DNA of 64,000 nt from Candidatus Competibacter sp. (lineage in GTDB: Bacteria > Pseudomonadota > Gammaproteobacteria > Competibacterales > Competibacteraceae), in NCBI GenBank assembly GCA_029624815.1, contig JARSSH010000038.1, positions 1-64,000 on the forward strand, given 5' to 3'. A program made the position numbers and the translations under genes. Positions 1 through 9,910 of the stretch are shown here, piece after piece. Each line of letters begins with the position of its first letter. Position 1 is the first letter of the stretch. The notes under the pieces were generated by a model, which was not told where the DNA came from, did no database searches, and saw only the letters and a program-made list of their open reading frames with translations.

Positions 1-84
1 ATCACCCACCGCATCCCGTCTCCTTTTTTCCAGCAACAATAAGACTTGACCCGCAGCGGAATTGCCGTCCGGTGGAACACCTTG

Positions 85-819
85 TTAGCTGCTTTTCTTC
101 TTGAAGTGACTATGGAGTACATTTTTAACGTATTCAGGGGCTTCTTCTTGCAATTTTGCTGCTTCTTCAAGGAGAATTTCATAATCGGCCACTTCCTCAC
201 CAGACCAAAGTAGGTCAAGCCTTCGTATATCTCGCATGGCGATATGCCTGTACGATTCTGGATATGCCCAGTAACAAGTTTTGCAGATCAAAATCTCTTT
301 AAGTTTCCAGTTTTGGCAATTCTCACAGCTCCATGATTTAGCTCTGTTTGCTGATGCGCACAGCAGCATATACTCATCAATATCTTCTGAAAGATCGCCA
401 TTGTCGCCAGCGATTTCAAATGGAACCCTGTGGCCAATTTGCAACTCCCGAACCGGGAAAGGCTCAAGATAGATATTGCATCGTGCACTATGATTTTCTA
501 TTAGCATATCCTTGAGTCTCGATGAAAATGCTGTTCTACCGGATAGCTGTGTAGCTCGAACTTCCGCAGGATTGCCGAACTTATATGCGGCAATTTTTCT
601 TCCATCTGACCCCGTGACACGAAACATTTCGATAGGGATGCCTTGCTCACGAACGTCTCTAATTGCGCGAGGGGGATGGTTGTAGCCGTAAATACTTTTT
701 AACTCCTCTGTTGTAATCTGGCCGTTTTTCAGGATATGGTCAATAACGGTCTTTGGACGTTTGGCATCGACACTACTGAGGAGTTTCAAAAATTCTGGCG
801 GGTAAATTTGTTTCGTCAT
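85..819 (-). CDS. HNH-type restriction endonuclease (putative), partner of the adjacent Dam-type methylase
   Basis: A protein of about 244 aa. The central region has a His in an IGHRVPFE context, followed about 30 residues later by CASANRAKSW and two CxxC pairs (CENC, CKTC). This is the arrangement of an HNH nuclease with a structural zinc knuckle. I chose the ATG at 819 because GAGGG precedes it at a suitable distance. An in-frame ATG at 852 has no Shine-Dalgarno and overlaps the methylase end. The gene lies directly downstream of the methyltransferase in the same orientation, so it most likely cuts unmethylated copies of that enzyme's target. The DNA is clearly more AT-rich than the window, which suggests acquisition. 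The nuclease assignment is inference from motif plus context; recognition site unknown. Confidence 0.6.
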   Translation of the reverse strand: MTKQIYPPEFLKLLSSVDAKRPKTVIDHILKNGQITTEELKSIYGYNHPPRAIRDVREQGIPIEMFRVTGSDGRKIAAYKFGNPAEVRATQLSGRTAFSSRLKDMLIENHSARCNIYLEPFPVRELQIGHRVPFEIAGDNGDLSEDIDEYMLLCASANRAKSWSCENCQNWKLKEILICKTCYWAYPESYRHIAMRDIRRLDLLWSGEEVADYEILLEEAAKLQEEAPEYVKNVLHSHFKKKSS

Positions 820-841
820 ACAAACGCAAGCCCTCATTGTT

Positions 842-1747
842 TTAATGCACATGTTGCTTTATGGATGGCTTTTTGCTTTCCAAACGACATACTAAAGAGG
901 GAGACAAATACAGCGATTCTATCGTTTCATGATCGTTACCAAGTAATGTTGCTTGGCTAGACCTGCCAGCATGGATATATAGGTGTTTAAGATGAAGACT
1001 ATCTGGAAGCAGCTTTCCATGTGCTTTTTCACCAGTAATGCCATCGTAGCTAATGATGTACGAGAGGTTTAGCTCATTCATATAAGAAAGAGCGTCCACA
1101 AAATCTTCATAATATAACCCATTTAAATATCGATGATCTCTAGTAAATGAAGTTCCCTGATAGGGTGGATCCATATAAATAAGATCATTCTTATTGGCTT
1201 TTTTTACTACTTGGCGGAAATCAACTGCGGAAATAATTGTTTTCTTGCTTAAAAGTGCTGATACACCAAAAATGTTTTGTCGCATGGTATTTGGTTTCAT
1301 CCCAAAGCGCCGGTTGTCTGCGCTTTGATTGAACTGGCCATCAGAACTGTACCTTACAGAGCCTTTTACGATCCGCGCAAGCAAATAGAGTAATTGGTAT
1401 GGGTTATGAGTTTTATTAAACTCGTTACGGACCTTGAAAAAATATGTCTTTGGGTCTGGTTGTTGCTCTATCCACTGTTTTTCATACTCATCACAAAGCA
1501 CACTTGGTCGCTCAATAATTTCCGACCACAAATCCATCAGAGGCTTGTTCAAATCATTCAAGATAAACTGTTCTGCAAACCCATATGCCGCTGCCGCGAT
1601 TGATACCGCGCTGGCTCCACAAAATGGTTCCATAAGGCAGTGAACGTCAGATGGAAAATATGATAGGATAGATTTTGCAATACCACGTTTGCTCCCTTGA
1701 TATGGGAAGGGATGCGGAACATTGATGGCTTTGATTACTAGTTTCAT
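842..1747 (-). CDS. D12-class (Dam-like) N6-adenine DNA methyltransferase
   Basis: 301 aa. The N-terminal FPYQGSKRG is the SAM-binding motif typical of Dam/D12 enzymes. DPPYQG near residue 192 is the catalytic DPPY motif for adenine-N6 methylation, and MEPFCGASAVS near residue 40 is also typical. It should methylate adenine within the site protected from the adjacent HNH nuclease. It is the first gene of a two-gene unit: its stop (TAA, 842-844) overlaps the longest possible start of the nuclease frame, so the methylase is made first. Region visibly AT-rich compared with argH next door. Family assignment is secure; pairing with the nuclease is inferred from context. Confidence 0.85.
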   Translation of the reverse strand: MKLVIKAINVPHPFPYQGSKRGIAKSILSYFPSDVHCLMEPFCGASAVSIAAAAYGFAEQFILNDLNKPLMDLWSEIIERPSVLCDEYEKQWIEQQPDPKTYFFKVRNEFNKTHNPYQLLYLLARIVKGSVRYSSDGQFNQSADNRRFGMKPNTMRQNIFGVSALLSKKTIISAVDFRQVVKKANKNDLIYMDPPYQGTSFTRDHRYLNGLYYEDFVDALSYMNELNLSYIISYDGITGEKAHGKLLPDSLHLKHLYIHAGRSSQATLLGNDHETIESLYLSPSLVCRLESKKPSIKQHVH

Positions 1748-1883
1748 TGTTTTATTTCCGCGAACTAGACCAGATCATACGCCGGCAACCGTACTATCAA
1801 CGTACATGCCACTGATGCCATCCGTGCCAACCATTCCAGCCAATAGAATTCGGACATGCCCAGCCAGAAACCATGCACTCGCA

Positions 1884-3281
1884 TCAAACCAATTCCGCCA
1901 GCCAGGTCCGCGCCCGCGCCGCCGCCTCCCGCACCCGATTCGGCGCGGTGCCGCCCAACACATCGCGGGCCGCCACCGATCCCTCCAGCGACAGTACCGC
2001 GAACACATCGTCTTCGATCAATGGCGAGAACCGTTGCAGTTCCGCCAGCGCCATATCCGCCAAATCGCGATTCGTCTCAATGCCCAGGCGCACCGCCTTA
2101 CCAACGACTTCATGCGCATCGCGGAACGGCACCCCCTTGCGCACCAGATAGTCGGCCAGATCGGTGGCGGTAGCGAAACCGCGCCGGGCGGCCTGCAACA
2201 TATTCTCGCGCTTGGGACGCAAGGCCGGCGCCATGTCGGCGAAAGCGCGCAGACAACCTCCCAAGGTATCGACCGTGTCGAACAGCGGCTCCTTGTCTTC
2301 CTGGTTATCCTTGTTATAGGCCAAGGGCTGGCTCTTCATCAGCGTCAGCAACGCAATCAGATGACCGTTGACCCGCCCGACCTTGCCGCGTACCAGCTCC
2401 GGCACGTCGGGATTCTTCTTCTGCGGCATGATCGAGGAACCGGTGCAGAACCGATCCGGCAGATCGATAAAATCGAACTGCGCCGATGACCACAGCACCA
2501 GTTCCTCGGCCATCCGCGACAGATGGGTCAGCAGGATCGCGGCGGCGGCGGTCAACTCGATGGCGAAGTCGCGGTCGCTGACCGCGTCCAGGGAATTGGC
2601 GCAAGGCGCGGCGAAATCCAGCAGTTGCGCGGTGTAATGCCGATCCAGCGGATAACTGGTGCCCGCCAGCGCCGCCGCGCCCAGCGGCATGACGTTGACC
2701 CGCTTGCGACAATCCACCAGCCGCTCGTCATCCCGTTTGAGCATCTCGAACCAAGCCAGCAGGTGATGACCGAAAGTCACCGGCTGCGCGACTTGCAGAT
2801 GAGTGAAACCGGGCATGATGGTATCGGTCTCGCGCGCCGCCAGATCGACCAGACCCCCCAACAGACGCCGGAGTTCGACTCGGATCGCGTCGATGGCGTC
2901 GCGCAGATACAGCCGGATGTCGGTGGCAACCTGATCGTTGCGCGAGCGCCCGGTATGCAAGCGCTTGCCGGCGTCGCCGATTCGCTCGGTCAGCCGCGCC
3001 TCGATATTCATATGCACGTCTTCCAGCGCCAGCGACCATTCGAACTCGCCGCGTTCGATCTCGGCGCGAATCTCCTCCAAACCGCGCACGATGGCCTCGC
3101 AATCTTCCCGCGACAGCACCCCGATCCGCGCCAACATCCGGGCATGGGCCATCGAACCTTCGATATCCTGGCGGTACATCCGCCGATCGAACCCGACCGA
3201 GGCGGTAAACGCCGCCACGAACGCATCGGTGCTCTCGGTGAATCGTCCGCCCCAAGTCTGATTGGTCTGTGTGTCGTTCAT
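1884..3281 (-). CDS. argH: Argininosuccinate lyase
   Basis: 465 aa, the usual length. It cleaves argininosuccinate to arginine and fumarate, the last step of arginine synthesis, in the cytosol. The fumarase/lyase superfamily signature [12 protein letters not shown] is present near residues 280-291, with the [12 protein letters not shown] segment near residue 110. The start gives the typical TWGGRF N-terminus. It is divergent from hemC with 48 bp between the starts, so both promoters must share that short region. The argH/hemC arrangement is common in gammaproteobacteria. Confidence 0.97.
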   Translation of the reverse strand: MNDTQTNQTWGGRFTESTDAFVAAFTASVGFDRRMYRQDIEGSMAHARMLARIGVLSREDCEAIVRGLEEIRAEIERGEFEWSLALEDVHMNIEARLTERIGDAGKRLHTGRSRNDQVATDIRLYLRDAIDAIRVELRRLLGGLVDLAARETDTIMPGFTHLQVAQPVTFGHHLLAWFEMLKRDDERLVDCRKRVNVMPLGAAALAGTSYPLDRHYTAQLLDFAAPCANSLDAVSDRDFAIELTAAAAILLTHLSRMAEELVLWSSAQFDFIDLPDRFCTGSSIMPQKKNPDVPELVRGKVGRVNGHLIALLTLMKSQPLAYNKDNQEDKEPLFDTVDTLGGCLRAFADMAPALRPKRENMLQAARRGFATATDLADYLVRKGVPFRDAHEVVGKAVRLGIETNRDLADMALAELQRFSPLIEDDVFAVLSLEGSVAARDVLGGTAPNRVREAAARARTWLAELV

Positions 3282-3329
3282 GAGATATTCTGTAGGCTAA
3301 ATAAAGAGAAGCCATAGCTTAACAAAATC

Positions 3330-4253
3330 ATGCCTTCCGACATCTTGCGCATTGCTACCCGTAAAAGTCCGCTCGCTCTCTGGCAGGCCGAACACGTCGC
3401 CGCGCGCTTGCGCCAGCTTCATCCCGAGCTGCGGGTCGAACTGGTCGGCATGGTCACCCGCGGCGACCAAATTCTTGATAGCCCACTGGCCAAGATCGGC
3501 GGCAAGGGCCTGTTCGTCAAGGAACTGGAGCAGGGCTTGCTGGATGGTCGCGCCGATCTCGCCGTCCATTCCATGAAAGACGTGCCGGTGGAGCTTCCCG
3601 CCGGCTTGGGCCTACCGGCGATTCTGGCGCGCGAAGACCCGCGCGATGCCTTCGTTGCGAACGTCTATTCCCACCCTGACGCCCTGCCGACCAACGCTCG
3701 GATCGGCACCTCCAGCTTGCGCCGACAATGCCAGTTGGCGGCCCGTTATCCCGGCTGGCGGATTCGCGGCCTGCGCGGCAACGTCAACAGCCGGTTGGCG
3801 AAGCTGGACGCGGGCGAGTTCGACGCCATCATTCTGGCCGCCGCCGGCCTAAAGCGACTGGGATTGGAAGAACGCATCACCGTCGCCCTGGCGCCGGAAT
3901 TCAGCCTGCCCGCCATCGGCCAGGGGGCCATTGGAATCGAGTGCCGGCTGGATGACTCGCGGACCCGGACGCTGATCGCCCCGCTCGACGACGCCCCGAC
4001 CCATACCCGGATTGCGGCGGAACGGGCTTTCAACGCCCGCCTGCAAGGCGGCTGCCAAGTGCCGATCGCCGGTCATGCCCTACTGGAACGGGATCGGATC
4101 TGGCTGCGCGGCCTGGTCGGCGAACCTGACGGTAGCCAGATCGTGGCGGGCGAGATTCGGGGTCCGGCCACCGATGCCGGCACGCTCGGCGTGGCGCTGG
4201 CCGAGGAATTGCTCGGATGCGGCGCCGGCGAAATCCTGCGGCGACTACTATAA
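3330..4253 (+). CDS. hemC: Porphobilinogen deaminase (hydroxymethylbilane synthase)
   Basis: 307 aa. It polymerises four porphobilinogens to hydroxymethylbilane in tetrapyrrole synthesis. The N-terminal [14 protein letters not shown], the central GTSSLRRQ and the C-terminal GGCQVPIAG, whose Cys carries the dipyrromethane cofactor, are all present. It is the first gene of hemC-hemD-hemX-hemY. hemD follows after 6 bp, which suggests translational coupling. Confidence 0.97.
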   Translation: MPSDILRIATRKSPLALWQAEHVAARLRQLHPELRVELVGMVTRGDQILDSPLAKIGGKGLFVKELEQGLLDGRADLAVHSMKDVPVELPAGLGLPAILAREDPRDAFVANVYSHPDALPTNARIGTSSLRRQCQLAARYPGWRIRGLRGNVNSRLAKLDAGEFDAIILAAAGLKRLGLEERITVALAPEFSLPAIGQGAIGIECRLDDSRTRTLIAPLDDAPTHTRIAAERAFNARLQGGCQVPIAGHALLERDRIWLRGLVGEPDGSQIVAGEIRGPATDAGTLGVALAEELLGCGAGEILRRLL

Positions 4254-4259
4254 AGACTC

Positions 4260-5057
4260 ATGGGCGTCGCTTCGACATTAAACGGTCTCGGCGTGCTGGT
4301 CACCCGACCGGAGCACCAGGCCGAAAACCTGTGCCGGATGATCGAACGCCACGGCGGCGTGGCCATCCGTTGGCCGGCGCTGATCATTGTCGAACCGCGC
4401 GACCCGGCGCCGGCCCTCGCCTTGTTCGAGCGCCTGGCCGATTACGATCTGGCCATCTTCACCAGCGCCAACGCCGTGGACCGGGCGCTGCCGGCTATTC
4501 GCAAGCGTGGCGGCATCCCCGATCGACTGGATATCGCCGCCGTCGGTCGGGCCAGCGGCCGGGCACTGGCCCGCCACGGTATCGACCGCTGCCTGCAACC
4601 CGGTGACGATTTCAGCAGCGAGGGATTGCTGGCATTGCCGCGATTACGGGACGTGACCGGCCAGCGCATCGTGATCGTCCGTGGCGAGGATGGCCGGGAA
4701 CTGCTGGCGGAAACCCTGAGCGCTCGCGGGGCGCGGGTGGACCGCGCTGAAGTCTACCGGCGCGAGCGACCGGCGGCCGGCGACATCGAAACACTGTTGG
4801 TACGCTGGAAGCGCGGCGAAATCGGTGCCGTAACGGTCACCAGCGGTGAAAATCTGCGGAATCTGTTTGATATGCTTGGCGTAGCCGGGCAAGATTATTT
4901 ACGTGATACACCCCTGATCGTGGTCAGTCCCCGCATCCGGCAGATCGCCGCAGAATACGGCTGCCGCCACCTCTTGCTCGCCCGGGACGCCGGCGACGAC
5001 GCCATCGCCGCCGCGCTGCTCGACCTAACGACGACCGCCCTCTCACCCGTTCGGTGA
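4260..5057 (+). CDS. hemD: Uroporphyrinogen-III synthase
   Basis: 265 aa. It closes hydroxymethylbilane to uroporphyrinogen III with inversion of ring D. The sequence shows the two-lobed alpha/beta HemD pattern, with VLVTRPEHQAENL at the start and a conserved VTVTSGENLRNL segment near residue 190. The family is poorly conserved, so the position directly after hemC and before hemX supports the call. hemX starts 7 bp after the stop. Confidence 0.93.
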   Translation: MGVASTLNGLGVLVTRPEHQAENLCRMIERHGGVAIRWPALIIVEPRDPAPALALFERLADYDLAIFTSANAVDRALPAIRKRGGIPDRLDIAAVGRASGRALARHGIDRCLQPGDDFSSEGLLALPRLRDVTGQRIVIVRGEDGRELLAETLSARGARVDRAEVYRRERPAAGDIETLLVRWKRGEIGAVTVTSGENLRNLFDMLGVAGQDYLRDTPLIVVSPRIRQIAAEYGCRHLLLARDAGDDAIAAALLDLTTTALSPVR

Positions 5058-5064
5058 ATACGAC

Positions 5065-6528
5065 ATGACAGATAAAGCCAACGATCCCGAAATCACCAAT
5101 GCGGCGACCGCCGCCGCGCCCGAAACCCCACCCGTTCCGCAGCTTGCCAAGACCACCCCACCCGTTCCGGCGCCCGCGCCCAAGAGCGGTCGTGGACTGG
5201 CGGCGTTCGCCTTGCTGGTCGCGCTAGGCGCCGGCGGCGGTAGCGGTTATCTCTGGTACCTGGGGCAGCAGGATCAAGCCGCCCAGACCACCCGGCTGGA
5301 CCAGGCGATCAAACAGGCCATCGCCCAGCGCGACCCCGAATTTCAGGCGCTGAAGAACCAGATCCAGCAACTGCAAACGCTCAAGGGCGGGCTCGATCAA
5401 TTGCGTGCCGACAATCAAGCGCTCAAGGAGCAACTGCTGGGCCTGACCGGCGATTTGCAGCCGCTGAAAAACGCCATGGAACTGAGCAAGGGCGAGGTCG
5501 AGATCGTCAAGGGCGAAATCAAGCTGCTGCGGGAAAGCCAGGACGCTCACAAGACCACCGTCCAGCAACAGAAAGAGCAACTCGACGCCGCGCTGCGGGA
5601 ACAGGAAACCCGCTTGGGCAAGCTGAGCGAACACCTGCAAAATCTGCAACTCAGCCATAACGGCCTGACGGAAAACCTGGAAACGGTCAAGACCGTGGCG
5701 GCTCAGGGCGGCGACGTCAACGCCTTCCCGCTGGCGGAGGCGAACTATCTGCTGCGGCTGGCCGATGCCAAGCTCAAGCTGGAACGCAACGTCCCCGCCG
5801 CCCGGTTGGCGCTGGAAGCGGCCCAGCAGCGGCTTAAGGCTGTCAACGAAAACGGGCTGGCCCCGCTGCGCACCATGCTCGGCGAGGCCATCGCCAGCCT
5901 GCGCGGCGTCAAACTACCCGATTTTTCCGGCCTGGCGCACAAGATTCTGGAACTGGAAAAAGACGCCGATGCACTGCCGCTGAAACTCGACTCGGGCGTC
6001 CCCGACATCAAGAGCCGGGTCAAGCCGGCCACCAGCGCCACCGTGAGCGACGACGCTAACCGCTCCTTGTGGGATCGCGCCACCGAAGCGGTTTGGAACC
6101 AGTTCAAGGATATCGTGGTGATCCGGCGCGAGCGCAGCGAAGCACCGCCGCTGATCGCCCGCGAAGAAGAGTATTTCCTGCGCCAGAACCTGCTTCTGGC
6201 ACTGGAAAGCATGCGAATGGCGCTGCTGGGCGACGATGCGCAAGCCTTTCAGGACTCCTACCAACAGATTCGCGACTGGGTCGAAAAGTATTTCGATACC
6301 CAGGATCCGCGGGTCGTCACATTCCTCGCCGAGCTGCAAGCTCTGCAGGCCGTGCAATTCAATCCCTACATTCCAGATCTGACCCGTTTGAACCAGGGAT
6401 TCGACGATTTCATGACCCAGCGGCAACCGATTCGCACCGTGAGGCGGGCTTCGGCAAGCTCGACGGTCGCGCCGGCGGCCCCGGCGACGGAAGTCTCGAC
6501 CGAACAGCCGGCGGCTGGGAGGGAATAA
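5065..6528 (+). CDS. hemX: HemX-family membrane protein of the haem operon
   Basis: 487 aa. After a Pro/Ala-rich N-terminal tail of about 45 residues there is one transmembrane segment (roughly residues 46-66, LAAFALLVALGAGGGSGYLW). A long Gln/Leu/Lys-rich coiled-coil follows (about 75-215), then a C-terminal helical domain. The coiled coil and soluble part should lie in the periplasm. The family is often labelled uroporphyrin-III C-methyltransferase, but no SAM-binding motif is visible here, so I would treat it as structural or accessory to HemY. hemY starts 2 bp after its stop. Confidence 0.9.
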   Translation: MTDKANDPEITNAATAAAPETPPVPQLAKTTPPVPAPAPKSGRGLAAFALLVALGAGGGSGYLWYLGQQDQAAQTTRLDQAIKQAIAQRDPEFQALKNQIQQLQTLKGGLDQLRADNQALKEQLLGLTGDLQPLKNAMELSKGEVEIVKGEIKLLRESQDAHKTTVQQQKEQLDAALREQETRLGKLSEHLQNLQLSHNGLTENLETVKTVAAQGGDVNAFPLAEANYLLRLADAKLKLERNVPAARLALEAAQQRLKAVNENGLAPLRTMLGEAIASLRGVKLPDFSGLAHKILELEKDADALPLKLDSGVPDIKSRVKPATSATVSDDANRSLWDRATEAVWNQFKDIVVIRRERSEAPPLIAREEEYFLRQNLLLALESMRMALLGDDAQAFQDSYQQIRDWVEKYFDTQDPRVVTFLAELQALQAVQFNPYIPDLTRLNQGFDDFMTQRQPIRTVRRASASSTVAPAAPATEVSTEQPAAGRE

Positions 6529-6530
6529 CC

Positions 6531-7823
6531 ATGAGGCTGCTGATCGGCATTATCGTTACTTTATTCGTCTCGGTCTGGATGGCGCTGTCGCTTCGGCAAG
6601 ATCCCGGCTATGCCATGTTCAGCATGGGCCAGTGGACCGTCGAGACCAGCCTGACTTTCTTCGCCATTTTCCTGACGATCTCCTTCTTCGTGTTTTATCT
6701 GCTGGTGCGGTTGGCGATCCGACTATGGCGGACGCCAAGACAAACCTTGCAGGCCAACCAGCGGCGGCTGAACAAAAAGGCGCGGCGTTTGCTGGATCTC
6801 GGCAACCGGCAACTGGCGGCCGGTCAGTGGCTGATGGCCGAGAAAACCCTGCTGAAAGGCGCGGAATACAGCGAAACCCCAGCCCTGCACTACCTGGGCG
6901 CGGCGCGCGCCGCTCACCATCTCAACGACGACGACATTAAGTGGCGACGCGACCTGCACTTGCGCCGGGCCGAAGATTCGCCCGACGCCGACAAACTGAC
7001 GGTGCAACTAACCCGCGCGGAGTTTCTGCTGGACGACAGGAACGCCGAACAGGCCCGTGTCATTCTGGAGTCGCTGCACAATCTCAACCCGCGCCATCCG
7101 GGCGTGCTGCAATGGCTGGCCAAAACCTACCAACAACTGCATGCCTGGGAACCGTTGCAAAAACTGCTGCCGGAAGTGCAGAAACAAAAAGCGGTGGGCG
7201 CCGAATTGTTCGCCGAGTTGCAGAGCCAGACCTACCGGGCGCTGCTGGAAAGCGCCGCCGCCAGCGGCTCACTGGACCGGCTGCGGGTTCTATGGAAACA
7301 GGCGCCGGCGATACTGCGCGAGGAAGACGAGGCTTTTCTGGTCGATTACGCCATCGCGCTGTGCGATTGCGAGGCGATTGACGATGCCGAGGCGCTGCTG
7401 CGCGAGGCGATCGACCGGCGCTGGAGCGCGAAGCTGGTGGTCGGTTACGGGATGCTGGGGCGCGGCAACGCCACCGCGCAACTGGCCGCCGCCGAGGGCT
7501 GGCTGGTCAAGCATGGCGACGATCCGTATTTGCTGTTGACGCTGGGCCGGCTGGCCAAGCGCTGCCAGCAGAACGGCAAAGCCCGCGACTACCTGGAGCG
7601 CAGCATTCGGTTGATGCCGACACCGGACGCCTATCAGGAACTGGGCGAATTGCTGCAATCCCTGCACGAGCTCACCTACGCCGGCCAGTGTTTTCACGCC
7701 GGCTTGCGGCTACTGGTTGGCAAACCGCAAGAGAAACAGGGTGCGATGCTGCCCGCCGGTGAATCGGTGCAGCAGCTTCAGGGACCGGTGGATCAGGCGA
7801 CGGCGACGGCGACGGCTGGCTAA
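6531..7823 (+). CDS. hemY: HemY, inner-membrane TPR protein of the haem operon
   Basis: 430 aa from the ATG at 6531, two bases after the hemX stop. Longer upstream starts would run inside hemX and are rejected. Two N-terminal membrane helices (about residues 2-22 and 40-62) are followed by helical TPR-like repeats up to the C-terminus. This is the enterobacterial-type HemY associated with late protoporphyrin synthesis, not the unrelated oxidase also called HemY in Gram-positives. Its molecular role is not established. Confidence 0.9.
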   Translation: MRLLIGIIVTLFVSVWMALSLRQDPGYAMFSMGQWTVETSLTFFAIFLTISFFVFYLLVRLAIRLWRTPRQTLQANQRRLNKKARRLLDLGNRQLAAGQWLMAEKTLLKGAEYSETPALHYLGAARAAHHLNDDDIKWRRDLHLRRAEDSPDADKLTVQLTRAEFLLDDRNAEQARVILESLHNLNPRHPGVLQWLAKTYQQLHAWEPLQKLLPEVQKQKAVGAELFAELQSQTYRALLESAAASGSLDRLRVLWKQAPAILREEDEAFLVDYAIALCDCEAIDDAEALLREAIDRRWSAKLVVGYGMLGRGNATAQLAAAEGWLVKHGDDPYLLLTLGRLAKRCQQNGKARDYLERSIRLMPTPDAYQELGELLQSLHELTYAGQCFHAGLRLLVGKPQEKQGAMLPAGESVQQLQGPVDQATATATAG

Positions 7824-7949
7824 ACCGAGCTAAACCTGGCTAAACCGGTGGGTGGTTGCGAAGACCGCCCGCCGGTATTTCCAAGGGTATCAGCTACTGC
7901 CAACCATGCTCTGCCATGGCCTAGCGTAAGAATCGCGAGGATAAACGAA

Positions 7950-9191
7950 GTGGCGCTGATCGAAGGGTTCCGTGTACAAAATTACCGCGCACTACGAGAC
8001 GTAACAATCGGCAAACTCTCCGGTCAACCAAAAATTGATTCGCTAACCCCTTTTACAGTGGTGATTGGAAAGAACGGCACAGGCAAAAGCACACTCTTCG
8101 ATGCCTTCGGTTTTGTCGCCGATTGTTTGACGCTGGATATAGAAACCGCTTGTGATCAAAAACAGCGTGGTGGTTTCGAACGCCTACGTTCGATGGGATC
8201 AAAAGAAGCGATCCGCTTCGAAATCCATTACCGTGAAGCAGCTAACGAACGGCCTATTACCTATGAACTAGCAATCGCGTTGGATAATTTTGGAAGGCCA
8301 TTTGTCGAGTCCGAGGTCTTGAAACAACGCCGCAAAGGGCAAAAGTACGGTCGACCTTATCCTTTTCTGCGCCTCCACCATGGCAGAGGCATGGTGTGGG
8401 CTGGCGAGGATGCAGTAGAGGACGATGCAAGAACCGAGAACGAGGAGGACCGTGCCCAAGAGACAGTTGAATTGACTGATCCACGCCAACTCGGCATCGC
8501 CACACTAGGGACACTCAGAGAACATCCTCGCATCAAGCGCTTCCGCGATTTCCTAAAAGGCTGGTACCTATCTTATTTCCATCCGGACGCTGCACGTAGT
8601 CTTCCCAGTGCGGGTCCGCAGAAACACTTAAACGTGCATGGAGACAATATCGGCAACGTCGTGCAATTTATGGAGCGGGAACATAAGGCACGATTCAAAA
8701 CTATTCTAGAACACATTGCAGCCAAAATCCCAGGGGTTACCAGTATCGACACTCATGTAACCGAGGATAAGCGGGTGCTGCTTCGTTTTAATGATGGCGC
8801 TTTCAAAGATCCTTTTTTTGCCCAACAAATGTCTGATGGCACATTAAAAATTTTCGCTTACTTGTTGCTACTCGAAGATCCAGATCCTCCACCATTCATT
8901 TGCATTGAAGAACCAGAAAATGGTTTATATCACAAGCTACTGGAAACATTAGCTGAGGAGTTCCGCTCCCACGCAACCGGAAAAAAGAATGCGTCACAGA
9001 TTTTCGTGACTACACATCAGCCGTATTTTGTCGACGCTCTAACACCAAAAGAGGTTTGGAGCTTGGAGAAAGAAAAAGATGGTTACTCTACCGTTCATCG
9101 TGCCTCCGACCTAGAAATCGTGAAAAATCTGGTTGCTGAAGGATTACCACTGGGAAGATTGTGGTACAGCGATTATCTCGATGTGAGGTGA
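7950..9191 (+). CDS. AAA_15/21-type ATPase (OLD/RecF-like), candidate defence ATPase
   Basis: About 413 aa from the GTG at 7950, which follows GCGAGG. An upstream start at 7848 would add a Pro-rich non-conserved leader. Walker A is GKNGTGKSTL (near residue 45). The signature/Walker B region is CIEEPENGL (near 315), followed by VTTHQPYFVDAL with the switch His. This is the SMC/ABC-like ATPase layout seen in OLD, RloC-like and PARIS AriA proteins. A DUF4276 gene follows after 2 bp, so the two must act together. The segment is AT-richer than hemY. The enzyme family is clear; a defence role is inference. Confidence 0.85.
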   Translation: MALIEGFRVQNYRALRDVTIGKLSGQPKIDSLTPFTVVIGKNGTGKSTLFDAFGFVADCLTLDIETACDQKQRGGFERLRSMGSKEAIRFEIHYREAANERPITYELAIALDNFGRPFVESEVLKQRRKGQKYGRPYPFLRLHHGRGMVWAGEDAVEDDARTENEEDRAQETVELTDPRQLGIATLGTLREHPRIKRFRDFLKGWYLSYFHPDAARSLPSAGPQKHLNVHGDNIGNVVQFMEREHKARFKTILEHIAAKIPGVTSIDTHVTEDKRVLLRFNDGAFKDPFFAQQMSDGTLKIFAYLLLLEDPDPPPFICIEEPENGLYHKLLETLAEEFRSHATGKKNASQIFVTTHQPYFVDALTPKEVWSLEKEKDGYSTVHRASDLEIVKNLVAEGLPLGRLWYSDYLDVR

Positions 9192-9193
9192 GT

Positions 9194-9850
9194 ATGCACA
9201 TCGAGATTCTGGTCGAAGATCAATCGGGGGAAAAATTGTTGGAAACGCTGCTGCCACAACTACTGGGATCACAGGGCGAACCTCATTCTTGGCGCTTATT
9301 CGCCTACAAAGGCATTGGCCGCATCCCTCAAGGCTTATCTACGAAAGGCGACCCTTCCAAACGGATTCTGCTCGATCAATTGCCGAAACTGTTCCGTGGC
9401 TATGGGAAAACGCCTGGAATTGATGCGGTTGTAGTGATATTGGATGTAGACAAACGCAACTGCGTTGAATTTTTACACGAGATGCAAGCAGTGACTGAAT
9501 CTTGTCGCCCTCATGCACCAAAAACCTTATTCCGACTAGCTATTGAAGAGATGGAAGCCTGGTATTTTGGTGACCAACAAGCCTTGATAGATGCTTATCC
9601 ACGCGCCAAGCGGAAAGTGCTGGACAATTATATACAAGATAGCGCCTGTGGGACTTGGGAGCTACTCGCAGACGCAATATATCCAGGAGGCTCGGCAGCC
9701 ATCAAAAAAGCCGGATGGCCATTGCCGGGACAGGTGAAGTACGGATGGGCTGAAAAAATCGGGCCGCTAATGGACCCCGAGCAAAATACGTCACCCAGTT
9801 TTTGCAAACTGCGTGACGGCTTACGTCGACTGGTCGGGAGCGCAAGCTAA
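9194..9850 (+). CDS. DUF4276 protein, TOPRIM-like partner of the ATPase
   Basis: 218 aa from the ATG at 9194, with a GAGGTGA Shine-Dalgarno embedded in the end of the ATPase gene. An upstream ATG at 9161 overlaps the ATPase. The N-terminal strand ILVEDQSGEK carries an acidic residue, and VVVILDVDKRN provides a DxD. Together these resemble the Glu and DxD metal-binding residues of TOPRIM nucleases. EEMEAWYFGD and a Tyr-Pro segment typical of DUF4276 follow. By analogy with OLD (ATPase fused to TOPRIM) and PARIS (AAA15 plus DUF4435), it is a plausible nuclease effector controlled by the ATPase. Confidence 0.75.
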   Translation: MHIEILVEDQSGEKLLETLLPQLLGSQGEPHSWRLFAYKGIGRIPQGLSTKGDPSKRILLDQLPKLFRGYGKTPGIDAVVVILDVDKRNCVEFLHEMQAVTESCRPHAPKTLFRLAIEEMEAWYFGDQQALIDAYPRAKRKVLDNYIQDSACGTWELLADAIYPGGSAAIKKAGWPLPGQVKYGWAEKIGPLMDPEQNTSPSFCKLRDGLRRLVGSAS

Positions 9851-9910
9851 AGTAAAATCAGGAGTCACTTTCACCCATTTGGGAGCATTTGCATCTCATG
9901 CATCCGGTTT

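Noticed and set aside
1722-2489. Plus-strand open frame opposite argH
   Set aside because: Overlaps argH in antisense, composition not protein-like.
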